From Monomorium pharaonis (lineage: Eukaryota; Arthropoda; Insecta; Hymenoptera; Formicidae): a stretch of DNA of 64,000 bases. The stretch spans positions 9,249,710 to 9,313,709 of the forward strand of contig NC_050473.1 in the NCBI RefSeq assembly GCF_013373865.1, read 5' to 3'. The notes under the pieces are model-generated. The model was given only the letters and a program-made list of their open reading frames with translations. It had not been told where the DNA came from and made no database searches. Below, piece after piece: positions 24,308 to 38,300 of the stretch. The translations under genes and the position numbers were made by a program. Numbering within the stretch: the first letter of the stretch is position 1; each line of letters begins with the position of its first letter.

Positions 24308-26849
24308 CTACGAGCAAACCTGATCAGTACACACTGGTTACCCTCTTGCACTTTCAACACCAACCACGATTGTCCTTTACGCGCGAAGCACCCGATCGGG
24401 AAGGCAATCTCTGATTTTCCTCTCTTTTTTTTTCCTCGTTTATTCTCACTTTTTTTGCGATAAATATAGCGTAAACTGGTCGATCGTGGGGAAACGTGGT
24501 TGACGATCCGTGTACGTTGCACAACGTTTGAGAGAGATCGAACGAACTACGAACCGTCCATGATTAATGTCATAGACCTTAGTTAAGAATCTTAATATCG
24601 TGAAGCTATAGTTCCGATTGAAGAGCGTTAAATTTTCTCTTTTTCACGCTTCACTTGCGCGTGTCATGTGACTTTGGCGACGCAGCGTTACTGCAATTAT
24701 ACTGCTTGTTCTTGAATTACGATTTTAGTTTACACGAAAAGGTTGTGTTTATCGATAATAGTTTGCCTCCCGTCTGTGTCAACGGTGCGATTCGGATCAG
24801 CGATCAAAGCCTTGCGTTGCGCTAATAACGCATTGATCGCGCCGTTGACCAACGTTTGGTGTCACGTCAATATGACTCGGCGTAGGTAATGAGACATAAT
24901 TATGTTTGGACGACATCTATTATTTCTATCGAGTTATCACGTATAACTATGGGAAATGCGCAGTCAGGGGCACACGATAACATCAATGTCTTTGTGAATT
25001 TAATCAAATGGAATTTCTTTTTGATTTTATAACAAGCATCTCAATAGTCTCTCGTTCGATGCAAGATAAACTCAAAAGTTCTTTTGTTTTTTTTTTAAGA
25101 GATAACACGTTATGATTGGCTGCGGGATAACGAGAAGTAAACACCGACGCTTTAATACTACGGGAATCGGGTCTACGGCTGCGAAAGATGGAAGATAGGG
25201 ATGGAGAAGAATCTCGATGCGCCTCGATAACACTTGGATTACGCCGCATGCGCTCACATCGCCGCTCGTAGTCGGTTACGTGCATCGGGTATGACGATAC
25301 GTCGTAAACTTAAACTCCCGTGACTGTGCGACATATACGCTTCGGTATTGTCGATTCGGTTGGGCATGCAGGTCAAGCGGTTTCTACACAGAATGAGACT
25401 TGCAGCGACTTGCATAATACCGTTCGACGATGCGGTGGCTCACGTAACCGGGGTTACTTCATTAAACTTCGCGTGATTTGAATTTCATAAAACGGCAACG
25501 AAGCTGCTTCAAGACAATGTTTATAAACGATATATTTTTCTCCCTTTAAAGTATATATTTTTTTAATTAAAATAATTTTATTTGGAATTTTATGCTATCA
25601 AAGGATTTCGGCGTCTATTTCGTATTGTGCTTCGAAATGTAGTCGATTATCGCCAAGATTACATTTACAGAACGATTGCCGAGAGCACGCAGATCTACCT
25701 GCCACCCTGTATACACGGAGTTTGTGGTTACGCCATCGTTTCGTCGGAAATAAAAGCTCGCTGCTACGGCAGTGGTAATCTTCAGTGCGGGGTAAAGCGG
25801 ACGAACGCGATGGAGCCAGGGGGCTCGGAGAAATAAAATATTATTTCCCTATCAAACGGTATTACCTTCCGCTCGACGAGACTCGACGTATAACGGAGCC
25901 GATTTCCGCGCTTACTTTACTTCTCTTACGGCACTTCGATCTCTCCCCGCTGTTTCTTGCATCGCCATGCCAAGTGAGAAGGAAAAGGGAAAAGAAAGGT
26001 GTGAGGAAAGAAAAGCGAGAAGCGTTTCTTCTTTAGTTTCCTTCTCGCTCTGCAATGAGCTTTCGATAAAGTTTCGCGGTACCGGCAATAACTCTCGCTT
26101 GAGTCACGTTCGATGAAAATGTTGTATTGATTTACGAGTCGGTTATAAGGGAACCGACTGTATGCCTTGTCCGTCGCGAGAATCCATGGAAACTATAAGA
26201 GAAACGGACCAGGAAAAAAGGGGACGACCGAACGGGAGATATGTTTTATATTACTGAAATCGGATGGCCATCGAATTGATGGCGGATAATTCGTGTGCCC
26301 TCGAGTGCTTCTTTCCTTTTCGGTAAAATGTACGTTTCATCGGATTGGTGCTGTTAGTTGATTAACTTGGAATTGATTAACCTAAATTGGAAAATGTTTT
26401 CCACGTGATTTTCGTAAATTGTTATTAAAATAACAAACGTTTATCAATATTAGCAAGATATATACATCATATTTTCATTATAGCTCAATATTTTATATCA
26501 ATTTAACACTTGAATAAACACTTCCTGATTAAACAAAAATATTGTAAAGTCTTCAAATATACCTACATAAACATATTTTTAAAAAATAACGTTAATACAC
26601 AATAAAAGAATGGCATGTATATGTAATAATATATTCGCAAGCAAAGAATGCAATTTATAACAACATTATGCATATAGATATTCTTTAGGTTACAAGTTTC
26701 CAAGATAAAGTTTAGTTCAATTCAATTCAAATTTTATCCTTGAAGAATATAATAATGTTTCAGATATGACAAATAAGTTCTTTTCTCGCGAATATTTGCA
26801 TGTCATGAGATATCTACAATTCTAATTTTTTTTTTAGATGTAGGCTTAC
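24308..26849 (-). other. bru3: bru3 intron, nothing recognised
   Basis: A 2,542-base GT-AG intron. Its 5' part, next to 26849, is AT-rich (26400-26830); the rest is of mixed composition. No gene or well-defined repeat was recognised. Confidence 0.9.
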
Positions 26850-26979
26850 CAGAAGTTGGTGGGACCACGGGATTTGGCATGCCGTTCAATGTATGCGGTA
26901 ATTGTCCAGCTGCCAACGCGGTCATTGGATTGATGTACGTTCCTTGTGCAGTTGCGGCTGCCATAAGCGCTGCTTGCTG
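26850..26979 (-). CDS. bru3: Bruno-3/CELF exon: Gln/Ala-rich divergent linker
   Basis: This exon has 130 bases, phase 0 at its start and phase 1 at its end, with donor GTAAGC at 26844-26849. It encodes QQAALMAAATAQGTYINP, then MTALAAGQLPHTLNGMPNPV and VPPTS plus one base of a Gly codon. QQAALMA directly after ...AYNAYAQ matches the CELF4/Bruno-3 linker, a low-complexity region thought to mediate protein contacts and splicing-activator activity in this family. The acceptor reads TAGCAG, a NAGNAG tandem: using the second AG would start the exon at 26976 and delete one Gln. A 551-base intron separates it from the previous exon, the shortest intron of the gene. Confidence 0.95.
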
Positions 26980-27530
26980 CTACATAAAGAGAATATCATT
27001 GTCAGAAAAAACGTACTTCATCGAATCACATATATACATATATTTGTTTCCCTTTTTTTTATTAGCTTAGTAAACAGAATTAAACAGCACATGATTTTTC
27101 GTGCAATAGAACTATGTCTCTTTTGTTAGAAGAAAAATTTCAATTTCAATTTAATGAAAAAAAGGGATACAGCACGATCGCTTTTTTGCCTGAAATCATT
27201 GGATGAATATATTATATTACACCACGTATTTTTAAATGAAAATATAATGATTCATTATATTAATTTAATTTAAATTTATAATTTTAATAGTATAAATATA
27301 ACTTCAAAATGATTTATCTTGTTGCTGGTCAGAAGCTTAGGAAAAATTAAACCACGAAAGGTGATTGTGAGGGACCTTTCTGCATCCCGTTAACGCGACA
27401 GCATCGAGTTTCGGCCGATCGTTTCCGAGAGTAATGAGGGACAAACCAGCGCAGATTGTGAGTCGTGGTAACGAGGACAACAAGGCGGTAATGCGGTAAC
27501 GCGAGAGCCATTAACGGTAACACGACCCAC
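26980..27530 (-). other. bru3: bru3 intron, shortest of the gene
   Basis: A 551-base GT-AG intron, AT-rich in the middle (27130-27320), with a TAGCAG tandem acceptor at its 3' end. Nothing else recognised. Confidence 0.92.
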
Positions 27531-27671
27531 CTGAGCGTAAGCGTTGTAAGCGCCGAAATGATTGAAGAAGGGGTTAAGGATGCTCATGTTCCCGGCCATT
27601 TGCTGCATGCGTCTTATCTGTCTCTCTTTATCAGTGTCTGCGAATTTTACCACTATGCTGGATGACGCACC
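27531..27671 (-). CDS. bru3: Bruno-3/CELF exon: end of RRM2 and start of linker
   Basis: This exon has 141 bases and 47 codons, phase 0 at both ends. It follows TCTGTTGCAG and ends with CAG before GTGGGT. It encodes GASSSIVVKFADTDKERQ and then IRRMQQMAGN, the final beta strand of RRM2 and a charged helix diagnostic of CELF3-6/Bruno-3. The rest, SILNPFFNHFGAYNAYAQ, starts the divergent linker. The preceding exon ends after a whole codon (Pro), so the protein reads ...SQTMP-GASSS... without a break. Because both ends are in phase 0, skipping would keep frame, but it would remove the last strand of RRM2, so the exon is probably constitutive. Confidence 0.96.
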
Positions 27672-30600
27672 CTGCAACAGATAATGCAAATTGTTAATTT
27701 TTCACTTTTATAACGCCAGAATTTTTATGGTACAATGCAATTTTACGATATTACAAGAATTACAATGTACATTTTAGCAGTTTCCTCAAACTCTTATTTA
27801 TAACATGTATTATGACTAAGTATGAAAAAAATATTTTATAAGTAAACGAGTAATTGAAAATTTTTATTTTATAAGACTATATCTTATGATAGAGTGTCTA
27901 TCATAAAATTTAATTTGATAGATAAAAGGTAGAAGTAAATGATTTAATTAAATCAATCTTTCATGTAACATGAACAGAAATTGTCGAATTATAATTAAAA
28001 ACCACATAAAGCTTTCCATTTCAACATTAATAATTCTATTCGAATTTAATGATTATGTAATCATAATTATCAAAAAAATGTTCAATATAAAGCAATATAT
28101 CAAATTTATTGCACAAGAATCAAAATGGTACCTTATATTAATGCTTGCCAGATATGAAGGAGTATATAAATATAATCATAAAAAGAGTATAAGACAAATA
28201 AGTAATTCACGGTCCTTACGCATGAAAAAAAAGATTACTTCTCTTTCGAGATACTTGCGAGGATATGTAAGGCGATGACGTTCTCACGATGTCTAAAATA
28301 TAAATGGAAAGGCAACAGGTGGTCAGTGGCCATTGTGGCTGCGGAGAAAAGCTCGGCATTCGAGCTCCCGGTGATACATTATATTCACGTCATCAATGCA
28401 AATGCTGGCTGGGCGATTCTGAGTTTATGTAACGTTTGTAGTGTTACAACTTGCGTAACGAGACTTCTAGCTTCGGTCACGCGACTTTGCATGGCGCGCT
28501 TTTTCGTGCGCTTTATTCGCGTGCCACCTCTTCTCATTTCCCTCTTTTTGTAAAGCTTTCTGACTTTGTCTCACGTCAACGTTCCTCTTCAGAAAGTCTA
28601 AAATGATGAGAGACCGTATCTATATCACGTAAAAGTATTGATATAATTCTTTCCGATTAGTTTTGAGATTTTACGACTTTAGATATAACTTTTATGTTGA
28701 TACGACGTTTACTGATTCCATCTTTTATGCATTGACATTAAATCGATGCTACCGTGATAAACGATCCATCCTCTTACACGCAAAAATCTCGTATCGCACA
28801 CAGAAATTGTTACGCAATGAGAATTCATATGAACATATTAAAATAAGTTTATTAAATAAATAAATACGTTTATTTTCCAAAAATTCTTGAAACAATCAAT
28901 CTCCATATCACAAAAGTGTTAACCGTTATTAAAACTCGTAATAGTGCTAGTACGTTAATCGAATTAAATTGTTCAATAACACGGCACCAAAATTTAAATC
29001 AATTAAAAATAGATATAAAAATATAGCTGAAAATAACTATAACGATAGAATTTTAATCAAATATTTAAAAATATTAGATATATTAAATTAGAGCTTTAAA
29101 AAAAAAAAAACTAAATTTAATCTAGAATAATTGAAAAGGTGCATAAAAGTTGCATGTAAAATTCTCAAAACTAGAGCGAGAGCGCGGCCGCCTCGCTGGC
29201 CGGTGACTTTAGAACTTGTCACGAGTGTGAAGGGCCACCTCGCCGGTCTCCTGGGAAGCGTTCCAGTCGCTCTCCCGTCCTCCAGGCTCTCCTGTCTGGC
29301 TCTCTTCTCGCGGGTCCGCCTGCCGACAACGAGAAATCGCCCCTCCAAAGCACCGGGCCACGATCTACTTCGCCGCATTTATGCACGCAAAGAGCACGAA
29401 GGATCATGGTCGATCCGCGATCGACACCATGAGTCACCATGACCCCTCACTAAGGTGTTGCCCCAATCACGACAGGGCGCGCAGTCCTGCGGCCGCAGGG
29501 ATGTGCGACAAACCCCCGTGCAATCTCCATTTTCTGCCGACTTCCTTCGACGTGCCCCGCGACGCCCTTTTTCGCCCTTCTCTTCTCGTGGGAGGGATCC
29601 TCTCTACCTCGCCTACTCCTCGGCCCTCGGCTGCCGTCGCTCTGCGAGCTCGCCCGGCGAAATTCCTTCCTGGCTGCCCCGCTCTCCCCTTCCGCAGCCG
29701 AACTCCTCGTGCTCGCGCGGCAAGATGCCCGTCGCGTTAACAATAACACCGAAAAAGCAAAGAAACTTAAAGTGAAATATTCTACGCTCGCCTCGCGATT
29801 CCCCCGGGAGACCTCCCGCTCGTCTCGCGTTTCCCGTCCGGCGCGAATACGCAGCCTGCGACGGGGGAGGAACGCTGATCTCCGTTACTTTACAGTTACT
29901 AGCGTAACTGCCACGTCACAAAATGTATACCCTAAAAATGGAATAGACAATGGAATAAAAAAGCTCGTAAAGAAAAGTACGATCCTGTGCGTTCGCGTCT
30001 GTTATTGCATTGACGACAACTGGAGCGTATATCGATAATCGGTCGGACTGTCTTCACCCTGCGGCAATTCTCGACAAAAGGCCCGAGGCCGTTATTCATC
30101 AGCGAAGCGCATACGTTGGCTGGTGCAATTGCTTGTAATTTAACGACGGGGACACAGTCGGAGTCGGACCGGTAACGCGATATATCCGCCTGACAGATTT
30201 CCACGGAACGTCACCTTGTGATACATCGCGTCCCGTTCCCTATTAGATCGATCGGGCCTCGGTGATTTCAAAGACAATCCCCGACGAAACCTTTTCAACA
30301 CGCGCACGTAGTTAAACCGGCAGTCCGGCCTGACGTTCTCAACGTAATGCACGTGCGCGTCGGTCTGTGTGCTCTATGTGCGTTAAATGCTCGCCTAAAA
30401 TGAAAGAGGGGGAGTGATTTTGTGCGACGCCAATCGACGCTGTCAGAAACACTCGCTCGTGTCGCCGTGCCGAATTTTGCTTTCATTCTTTTTTAAAATA
30501 TTTTTCCTTTTTTTTTTTCCCCTCCTACGTCGTCGGTCGTTTCGATCCCGAGTGAGTGTTGGCGCGGCAAACAAAATCACGCGAAAGCGTACGGGCTTTT

Positions 30601-32380
30601 ATAAAAAGAGAAAGAGCCTTCCCTGTCGCGTTTTCCCGCTACTGTACACAGACTTCGCGCAAATGTGTAATGCGAGCGGGCCGTCTCGCTCTCGTAGGAG
30701 CGAACTTTCGCTAATTTTCGGAATATGCCGCACGGGGAGCGAGAGAGCGAACAAAGACGTTCGGCGTCTCTCGTCGCGTTTCGATAATACCGCGTACCTT
30801 GCGAAACTCGCGGCTGCAGCGGGTTGTAACGGGCGACGCGGTACGATAATACGCGACACAAGGTCGGAGACTCGGAAGATTACTCCGAGATACGCGCGGT
30901 TTGCGATAATCATCATCCCTCTCCCTTTGATTCTTTTAAATCCGCAATTTCACCCTCGGCAACGCGTGCGGCGGACACGCGCCGCGGCGCGCGTTTTGTA
31001 TTTGCCGGAGCGCTGAAGGGCTCGGGCACTCCGCATCGGGCGATTATTAAAAGTTCCGTTTGCGGTCGGATACGCTCGAACGGGGTCAAACGCGCGTATA
31101 ACCGCGAGCGTCGCGAGAAAATCAGCGACGGGGGCTCGCGGTATACAAAGCCATAAAAGTTTCCAGGAGTGGATGTAACTTTCCGTGTTACTCTAACTAT
31201 ACAACTAATATCGGGAGTTTTGCGATACCCCTCCCCCTTTTGCCTTTCAGCTGTATACGCAGTCCGCGCGTATACACCCTCCGAAGCTTCGCGAAACTGT
31301 GAAACGCTATGATATCTTTGCGTTTTTTTAAACGCCAATTTATTTTCGACGCTGCAATATTGAATTTGTCTAAAAATCTGTTTACTCGCCAACTCGTTTT
31401 GGTAAACGACGTAAATTACTTAGGTAGGGAACTCGGTAATATTTTATATTCGAAGTACGTCCGCGTACTTAAATGTTTTGCGCAGCCTTAAGGAAAGCAG
31501 TCAAAAGATGTGTAATGTAGTTTTACAAAGAAGTCTTACCTCCTTCTCGCACACATATAAATCCTTTCGTTCTTTTCCCGGATGTAATCTTACTAGATCC
31601 AGAAGGGAACCGAAAGAACGCCAAATTGGAATTCGCATTCTTCGCAGGGACCTACTTACACGACTCCGTTGAAAAGGGAACGGCGGTCTTGTCATGTCTG
31701 TATATTTCTTCATTTCACGGACAGTTTGCCGAAACATTTTCATTGAAAGTTAATTGCAGCATCGGCAAAAGTCCTTACTGCGCACGAGAAACTGTTTAAC
31801 TAACCGCGTCACTTCAAGCACGCTCTAAATATCAACGAGTTCGAGGTCAGCGTTGACGCAGGGAACAAAAACGATGAAAAATTCGAAACGTCGAATTTTC
31901 AGGGATGCACGAACCCACGGGTATGTCTATCGACGCGTGTGCGCGTTACGCTCTTTCGTGCGAGAAAAATCATCGAGCCACGCTGGTTACACGCCGCTGG
32001 TGAACGGCATCGACGCGTGCATCGTCGGAAAGATAATTTGTCTCGCGTCGACAGTCTCGAGCTCTCGGAGAGGCCTTGTGCGCCACACGCAGGTACAGCG
32101 TAGGCGCCCATCAGGTGTATGTGACATTTACGCGAGCACATATGTACGCCGGCGCGCACGTGTACGGCATGGGGAGGAGATGAGGTTGGAACGTGGTGGC
32201 GTGGCGCGGCGCGGCGCGGTCGAGGGGAGGATCGACGAGGTCGTATCGGAGCCAGTGAAGCCGAAGCCTCATTATTGGGGGATTACGGTTCATTAATTCC
32301 GATCCAACGTTCTGAACTGCACGCGGAAAGGAAAAGCCGTCCTCCCGAGAGCCGGGGGTATCATGCGGAGAACGTTTGAA

Positions 32381-32403
32381 GCCGCCGCCGCCGCCGCCGC
32401 CGC
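32381..32403 (+). repeat. (CCG)n trinucleotide repeat
   Basis: Seven consecutive GCC/CCG units inside the GC-rich part of the 12-kb intron. Confidence 0.9.
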
Positions 32404-35400
32404 TACCGCTGCTTCCCTCCCCTTGCTCGTTATGTCTGTCCTACGTGTCGCCCTTCCATTAAAGTTGCCCCTTTAAAAAGGTCGATATTAAACCGCACGC
32501 GCTTTTTCTTTCATTGCGATTTCGTGAGCCGACGGAACGTCGGAGGTACGCCACGTTTGATGTTTCATCCGTCGTTGTCTGATCGAATTCGGGTTTGTCG
32601 CCCGCGGAGACCCCCGTCGTAGACGATTGATGCTCTTTAAATCTGTGCTCGTTGCCGTCTCTCGGCACTCCTCTCATTAACCGGAGATATCAGCCGTGGA
32701 TCAATCGAGAGCTCTAAAGTAAAAGTTAGCGACATCTCTACCCCGGGGTACTCGGGGGCAACGTCTCGATGTCGGAGCTTAGCTCAGAGGGCCACAATAT
32801 TGGGAAGGCCTTGCCAGCGGAATGAAGCAATTACCTGCTGATTGGAGGCTCTCACGTTAGCCGCACCATCACACTTGCCAATCCGCTAGACGGTAATTTC
32901 AATAGATTTAACCGGGACCGCAAGACTGGCCGGAACGCCGATTGCCCTTCATCCATGTGATTCTCTGACGAATCGAAATACGAGAGCGAGCGGTTCAATT
33001 TATCCACGTATCGCACGAATTACAAGCCGCTTCTACGAGCATTTTAAACATCGATGAAAAATAACTAATTGGAAAACCGTGACGTGTGTAAAACTTGAAA
33101 TCTATCACTGTTATCAAATTAATAACATTGAAAGATTTCGAGTACCTGTGCTCGTAAAGGACCGACCTGCAGCAGAACGAGAAACGAGACAATTTAATCC
33201 TTTGAACGAACGTTCTCTCCGACCGGACGTGGCCAGAACTCTCCGGCAGTAACAAGTGTTATATTTTCACGTCAAATTTTTTTTATGAAGAAATTACACA
33301 AGATATAATTAAATGTAAAATTTTGCTGGAATATTTGTGCTTTTTTTCCTTGTAATATTTATTTACAAATATTAATTTTATAGATATTTTTTTTTAATCA
33401 TAAAACAATGTGAGCCTAAAGAAAAAAATTAATTTTACTTTCCTAATCAATGGCGATATCTTATAAATTAATAATCTAAGATAAATAATTTTGTACTTGA
33501 TAGAAAAGCTAAACCTTCAACTTTCAAGGAACGTCGAGATCATCCCGCTCTCATTTTTCTACGCGAAGATATTGACAGTTATATCGTTCCGCGATTTCGA
33601 TTGGGAGCGCTCATGCGTTCATGGCAACGACGACATATCGTATTTCAAAGTACTTACAAAAAAGTACTACACATGCATACTTCACACTTGTTTTTTTTTT
33701 GCATAACGTAGGTGTAAAATAAACATGTAAAATTAAATACGCACGGAATTTTTTCATGTATGACGGTGCGCACTAGGTTTTCAAAATGCTGGGACTCCAC
33801 GAAAAATGAACATGGTAATATGCGAACTGATCTGTATTTTATATTCTACAAATGTTTAATGTATACTTTTATTATGACACGCATATATATGTGTATGTAT
33901 AATAAGAGATAAGGATTAAAAAACATTAGAGATCGCAAAATATGGAAAGAAGCAGTTGAGAAGAAAATTATTTAAAAAAGAAATTCAGAAATGCAAATAA
34001 AGACGCTACATGTTACATATGTTACATTTACGATATTATAATCATATTTTGCGTGTATTATGTTCAAAATTAATTATAACAATGTTATTGTATTTCAAAT
34101 AATTATTCCTTTCTCTGACTTTTTAAACAATTGTGTAAGTAGAATTCTTGTCATCTCTTTTGAATTTTCTGTTTATTCTTATTGCTCCTATCTCTCATTG
34201 TTCCTTCGTCTTATTTATATTGCACAGTGGCTTTTATTTTACTCTTATTTTCTATCTTTTAATACTCATTTTTAATATATCTTATATTTTTAAAAGAAGA
34301 GATTTTTTATTCTAAAATAGAATAAACATCTATCTCTGTATTTGCATGTCTGTATCTTCCGAGCCAGCTAGATTTGTCCTATTAGTATTGCAGTGAAGAC
34401 ATAGAACAAACGACTACCTTTATCGAGATCCGCTGAAATCGGCGCGCTTGTGAATGTACGCGGAAATCAATTATTAACATTAACATCGCCTTGCTTTGTT
34501 GACGGAATGTCTCTATCAAGAACGTGGCGTTTCTCGTGCCGGATACGTTCGTATCGATTCGACGATACCACCTTGTAACGGAGGGGAAGTCGGCGCACAA
34601 TGAGGAATCACGACAAGAGCCTTATCGTACGAATAATCGCTTCGAATCCTGCACTAAGGACGGGATTTTGCTGATGGGCTCCCGGGCTCTCACGGTCGAT
34701 CGCGCTTCTTTTCTACGGTCATCCATTCTCCTTCTCTCTCCATCTTGCCGCGCCAGATTCAGGCCCAGTGCTTCTTCTGACTCCCGATACACGCGAAAGG
34801 CGACCCGCCAAACAAGTAACAGTTGTACTGGAGATAAAAGCAATGCAATTACGAGGCCGCCAAGGGAATTACTCAGGGAATGTCTTTAATTAAATGTTGG
34901 AAGCAGTTTCCGAGCCTCCGTTAATGCAGAGACAATTTCCTTCCATCCACTTTCCGCGCGCGCGCGCGCACGCTACACCGGATGAGAAAAGCAACATCCG
35001 ACCGGAGATGGAAGAGTCCTCGTTACGTTCACGTTATGTCCAGATCCGCAAATATCTCTCTCTTAACAAAGATTTTTTTTTTTAATTTGCGTACCTAATC
35101 GCTTGCGTCAATGTCCAATCAAAAGCCTTCCTCGACAAGCCTCGAATTCCACCGTTCAATTTTCCTCGTTCCAATCGAGAAACGCGCATATTCTTGCGCA
35201 TCGCTCGTAGGCATTCAACTTTGATTCTGTACTCGTTGAAGTTCGGAATAACTTCAATTGACCATCGTATTCTATGGAACTCTATACGATGAATTCCTGT
35301 CTATTTGGAATCCAATTTAACACATTGAATGCCGCACGGATTTCCGATTCCTCTCGTGATGTTTGACTAAAAAGATTGCGCAATCTATTGTAACATTTTG

Positions 35401-35897
35401 CATGATATTCAACGTGTTAAAATTAATATACATATTTCAAACTGTTAAATATCTGGCTGATCACAAATTTCTTTCCTTGTTACGTTCCCGCTCGACATTG
35501 CTTGAACTAGTTATGTACTTCAAATTGCAAAATTTTTGCAGACAAGATAAAATTGTCTCACATTTCTCACTTTGCCGCGAGAAGATCGCAACAATCGGCG
35601 GTACGCCCAAGTTACGCAAATAGGACCAGCGGGACGTTGTTTTGGTGCGCAGCGACGAAACACTTCACGCGGTTTTTGCCTTTTATTACGAGGCATTTCC
35701 GGAAGATATATGCGAGGGGAAGATCTCTCGGTGCGCGTTGGAGGGTTCGCGAGGCGTGACAAGAAATGTCACACGCTTCGGAAAGCATAACTACGTGAGG
35801 CCCAGTCGCATACCGCTACGTTGACACGCGCAAACACACAATGTAAGAGAAATATGAGAGGAAGGGAGAAACAGTGAGCGTCGGCGCTCGCGATGAG

Positions 35898-35984
35898 CGT
35901 GAAAATATTGAGAGCCTGCAGAGAAATATTGCCCGTTGCGTGATGCACGAATGCGCCTCTGATTCGAGACGTATAAACAGCCTG
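35898..35984 (+). repeat. Triplicated non-coding block, copy 1
   Basis: Core GAGAAATATTGCCCGTTGCG, then TGATGCACGAATGCG and CGAGACGTATAAAC. It matches copies at 36574-36652 (strongly) and 36382-36455 (weakly), all in the same direction, with TGAAATATTGAG-like sequence ahead of the core in copies 1 and 3. Confidence 0.7.
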
Positions 35985-36381
35985 TGGATCGATGCGATCA
36001 AACAAAAAAAGCACGCGAAAAAATTTCGGAGCTCGGAGGTATAATACTCTTACGCAGCTGATACAGGATTGCGTGTGCATCCAGAACGTGATAGATTACC
36101 GAGACGCGAGTAGAGAGAATCTAATCCTTGGTACGAAAGAGTAAAACCGCATTAGCTCGACATTTCGCATGACGGAATCGTGGTTTTTAATGTCATCAGG
36201 TCAATGGAAATTTCTCTGTAATATTTTATAAAGCATTAGCTTGGTGAACCAGTTGACCCCGCGAACAGGGATTTACACGCTCCGAGATGGTAAAATTATT
36301 TTTCTGTTAAAGCGTTTATTTAAAAAAAAAAAAAAGGATTTAAAGCCACGAGGAGAGAATGGCGAAATCCGGGAACACATC

Positions 36382-36455
36382 GAGCTGCTGGAGAAATATT
36401 GCTCTGCGAGCAAGAGCGGGGGGAGACGTCGCCGCGAGAAGCGTAAACCACATTA
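36382..36455 (+). repeat. Triplicated non-coding block, copy 2 (diverged)
   Basis: Shares GAGAAATATTGC and the GCGTAAACCA-type end with copy 1; the middle is diverged and G-rich. Confidence 0.45.
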
Positions 36456-36573
36456 TACGGGCCGTGAAATCGGGGAAAAAGTGTTGGTACTACCGGCGTA
36501 TAAACGTCTCGGTATTGTTAGAAATTAAAAACTTCTCGTGTAATGTCCTCGCACGACGAATTGTGAAAATCGG

Positions 36574-36652
36574 CTGAAATATTGAGCGGCCGAAGAAATA
36601 TTGCCTGCCGCGTGACGCATAAATGCGTCGATCCGAGGGGCATAAATCGTAT
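36574..36652 (+). repeat. Triplicated non-coding block, copy 3
   Basis: Core AAGAAATATTGCCTGCCGCG, then GACGCATAAATGCGTC, a perfect 6-base-stem hairpin, and GGGGCATAAATCG. Closest to copy 1. Confidence 0.7.
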
Positions 36653-38191
36653 TATTCCACATGTGAAAACGAAATAAAATATATATGCATGTGTGTTGCC
36701 AGTGGAGAAGTTTTACGGTAATGTTTTTTGTCAGCGAAAGTGCTGTAATATTAATCTCTCGCGGCTACATACATCGCTATCTATTAAAAATATTGCGTTT
36801 TTAATGGAAAACGTGTACAATCTATCACAATTTTTAAGCAGTATATTTATGTAACTGTAACACATCAGTTATAAATTATGTTTATGCTACTTGCGTAATA
36901 ATATAATAACAATTGTCCCGACCGATTTACGAGATATACGTAATAAAATATATGTATTGTGTGTACATGTCATAATAATATATAAATATATTTTCAAAAT
37001 TATGTAAGAGTATAACGCTGCAAACTCATACAATTCTTCAATTTATATCAATTATTATTTATAATTGTCCTTAAAAGTTGTGGGACCAAATTTTGCGACG
37101 GCACTGACAGTTTGATCGTGATAGGAAAATCGTCTGTTGGCGAGAAATGCGAGAGGAACGTTAGAATACATCGCGCCGTCAACATAAGTAATAACACGTT
37201 TTGTTTTGCGTTCTTCGTTTTGCTAACATCTGTTCGAACTTCGCAACGGTTTCACTGTGACCAAAATACCGTACATTATAATCATACAATATAAGTGAAA
37301 TAAAATTGATTAAATTATACAATACCACGAAGCTGAAATTTAAAAGCTGCTGCGAATTAGACTCCTCGTAAGAAAAAAGTGAGGAAAAAAATCAACTTTA
37401 ACGCTCTCGCTTAAAAAAGTGGTTAACGTAGTGTATATATCTACACATCATGTGGGTTTCATAAGGTGTTACGATTTCACGCTTCCGCTACGAGCTAGTA
37501 CGTCGTCTGCAGGCCGACAGCGCGTCGTCGCGTATTACAGTATCAGATTGCAAATCAATATCTCATTTCGTAGGTATGAGCCGAGATGTTGCGTTCGTAA
37601 TGCAGTTTCGTGACCGAGGGTGTCGACGTGTTCGAGTGGCTGAAAGCAGAGGACACACACGCGAAATGACGTACGTGTGCGACCGTACGTATACCCGTTA
37701 TTTTTATGCGCGCACATACGTGCCTATATAGATCGGCGGGTCTGATAGGAGAGAGGGAAAATTGGAAGGGGTTGATCTTGCCGCGCCGGGTCAGAGGAAA
37801 CTAGAACGAACATAGTTAAGTCGAATTACTCTTGGGGCTCCATAACTTGGCGACGCGACGCAGCGATTGTTTTCTGCGAAAGATTTATTGATTGACCGGA
37901 AAGAGCGTAAGAGCGTTTTATTACTACTGCGTACTTGTGTTATTGCCTTGTGCTGTTTTTAAAAATAGCAACGAAATAGAAACGTACAATTTTTAAGTTT
38001 CGCCAGATTAATATGAAACCGATCGATTAAATCGCATTCTTTGTTACCACCATATTAACAAAGCAGACAAAAAAAAATGGAGTTTTCATTTCTGTCTCGG
38101 ACAACACTCACTCGCATTAAACCGTTTGACGAACAGCTTTCTCCCTCGTCGCCGTTCCTCGCCCACGTCGTGCGAAATTTCATTTCGTTTC

Positions 38192-38300
38192 GGGATCTGC
38201 ATAATTCGCCGCAATAATTAAGCCGCCCGTGCAGAACGCAACAACGTGCCTTTCGAATCTCTTCTGGGTCGAATAGTTCAGGGTCGAAGGTCGGCGTTTT
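38192..38300 (+). repeat. Duplicated intronic block, copy 1
   Basis: GGATCTGCATAATTCGCCGC, then AATAATTAAGC and, 50 bases on, TTCTGGGTCGAATAGTTCAG. It matches the block starting at 38399 in the same order and direction. Confidence 0.65.

Noticed and set aside
30414..31016. 200-codon plus-strand open frame
   Set aside because: Longest frame in the window, but Arg-rich low-complexity, overlapped by frames on the other strand, with no domain or splice context. CpG-rich DNA has few stops.
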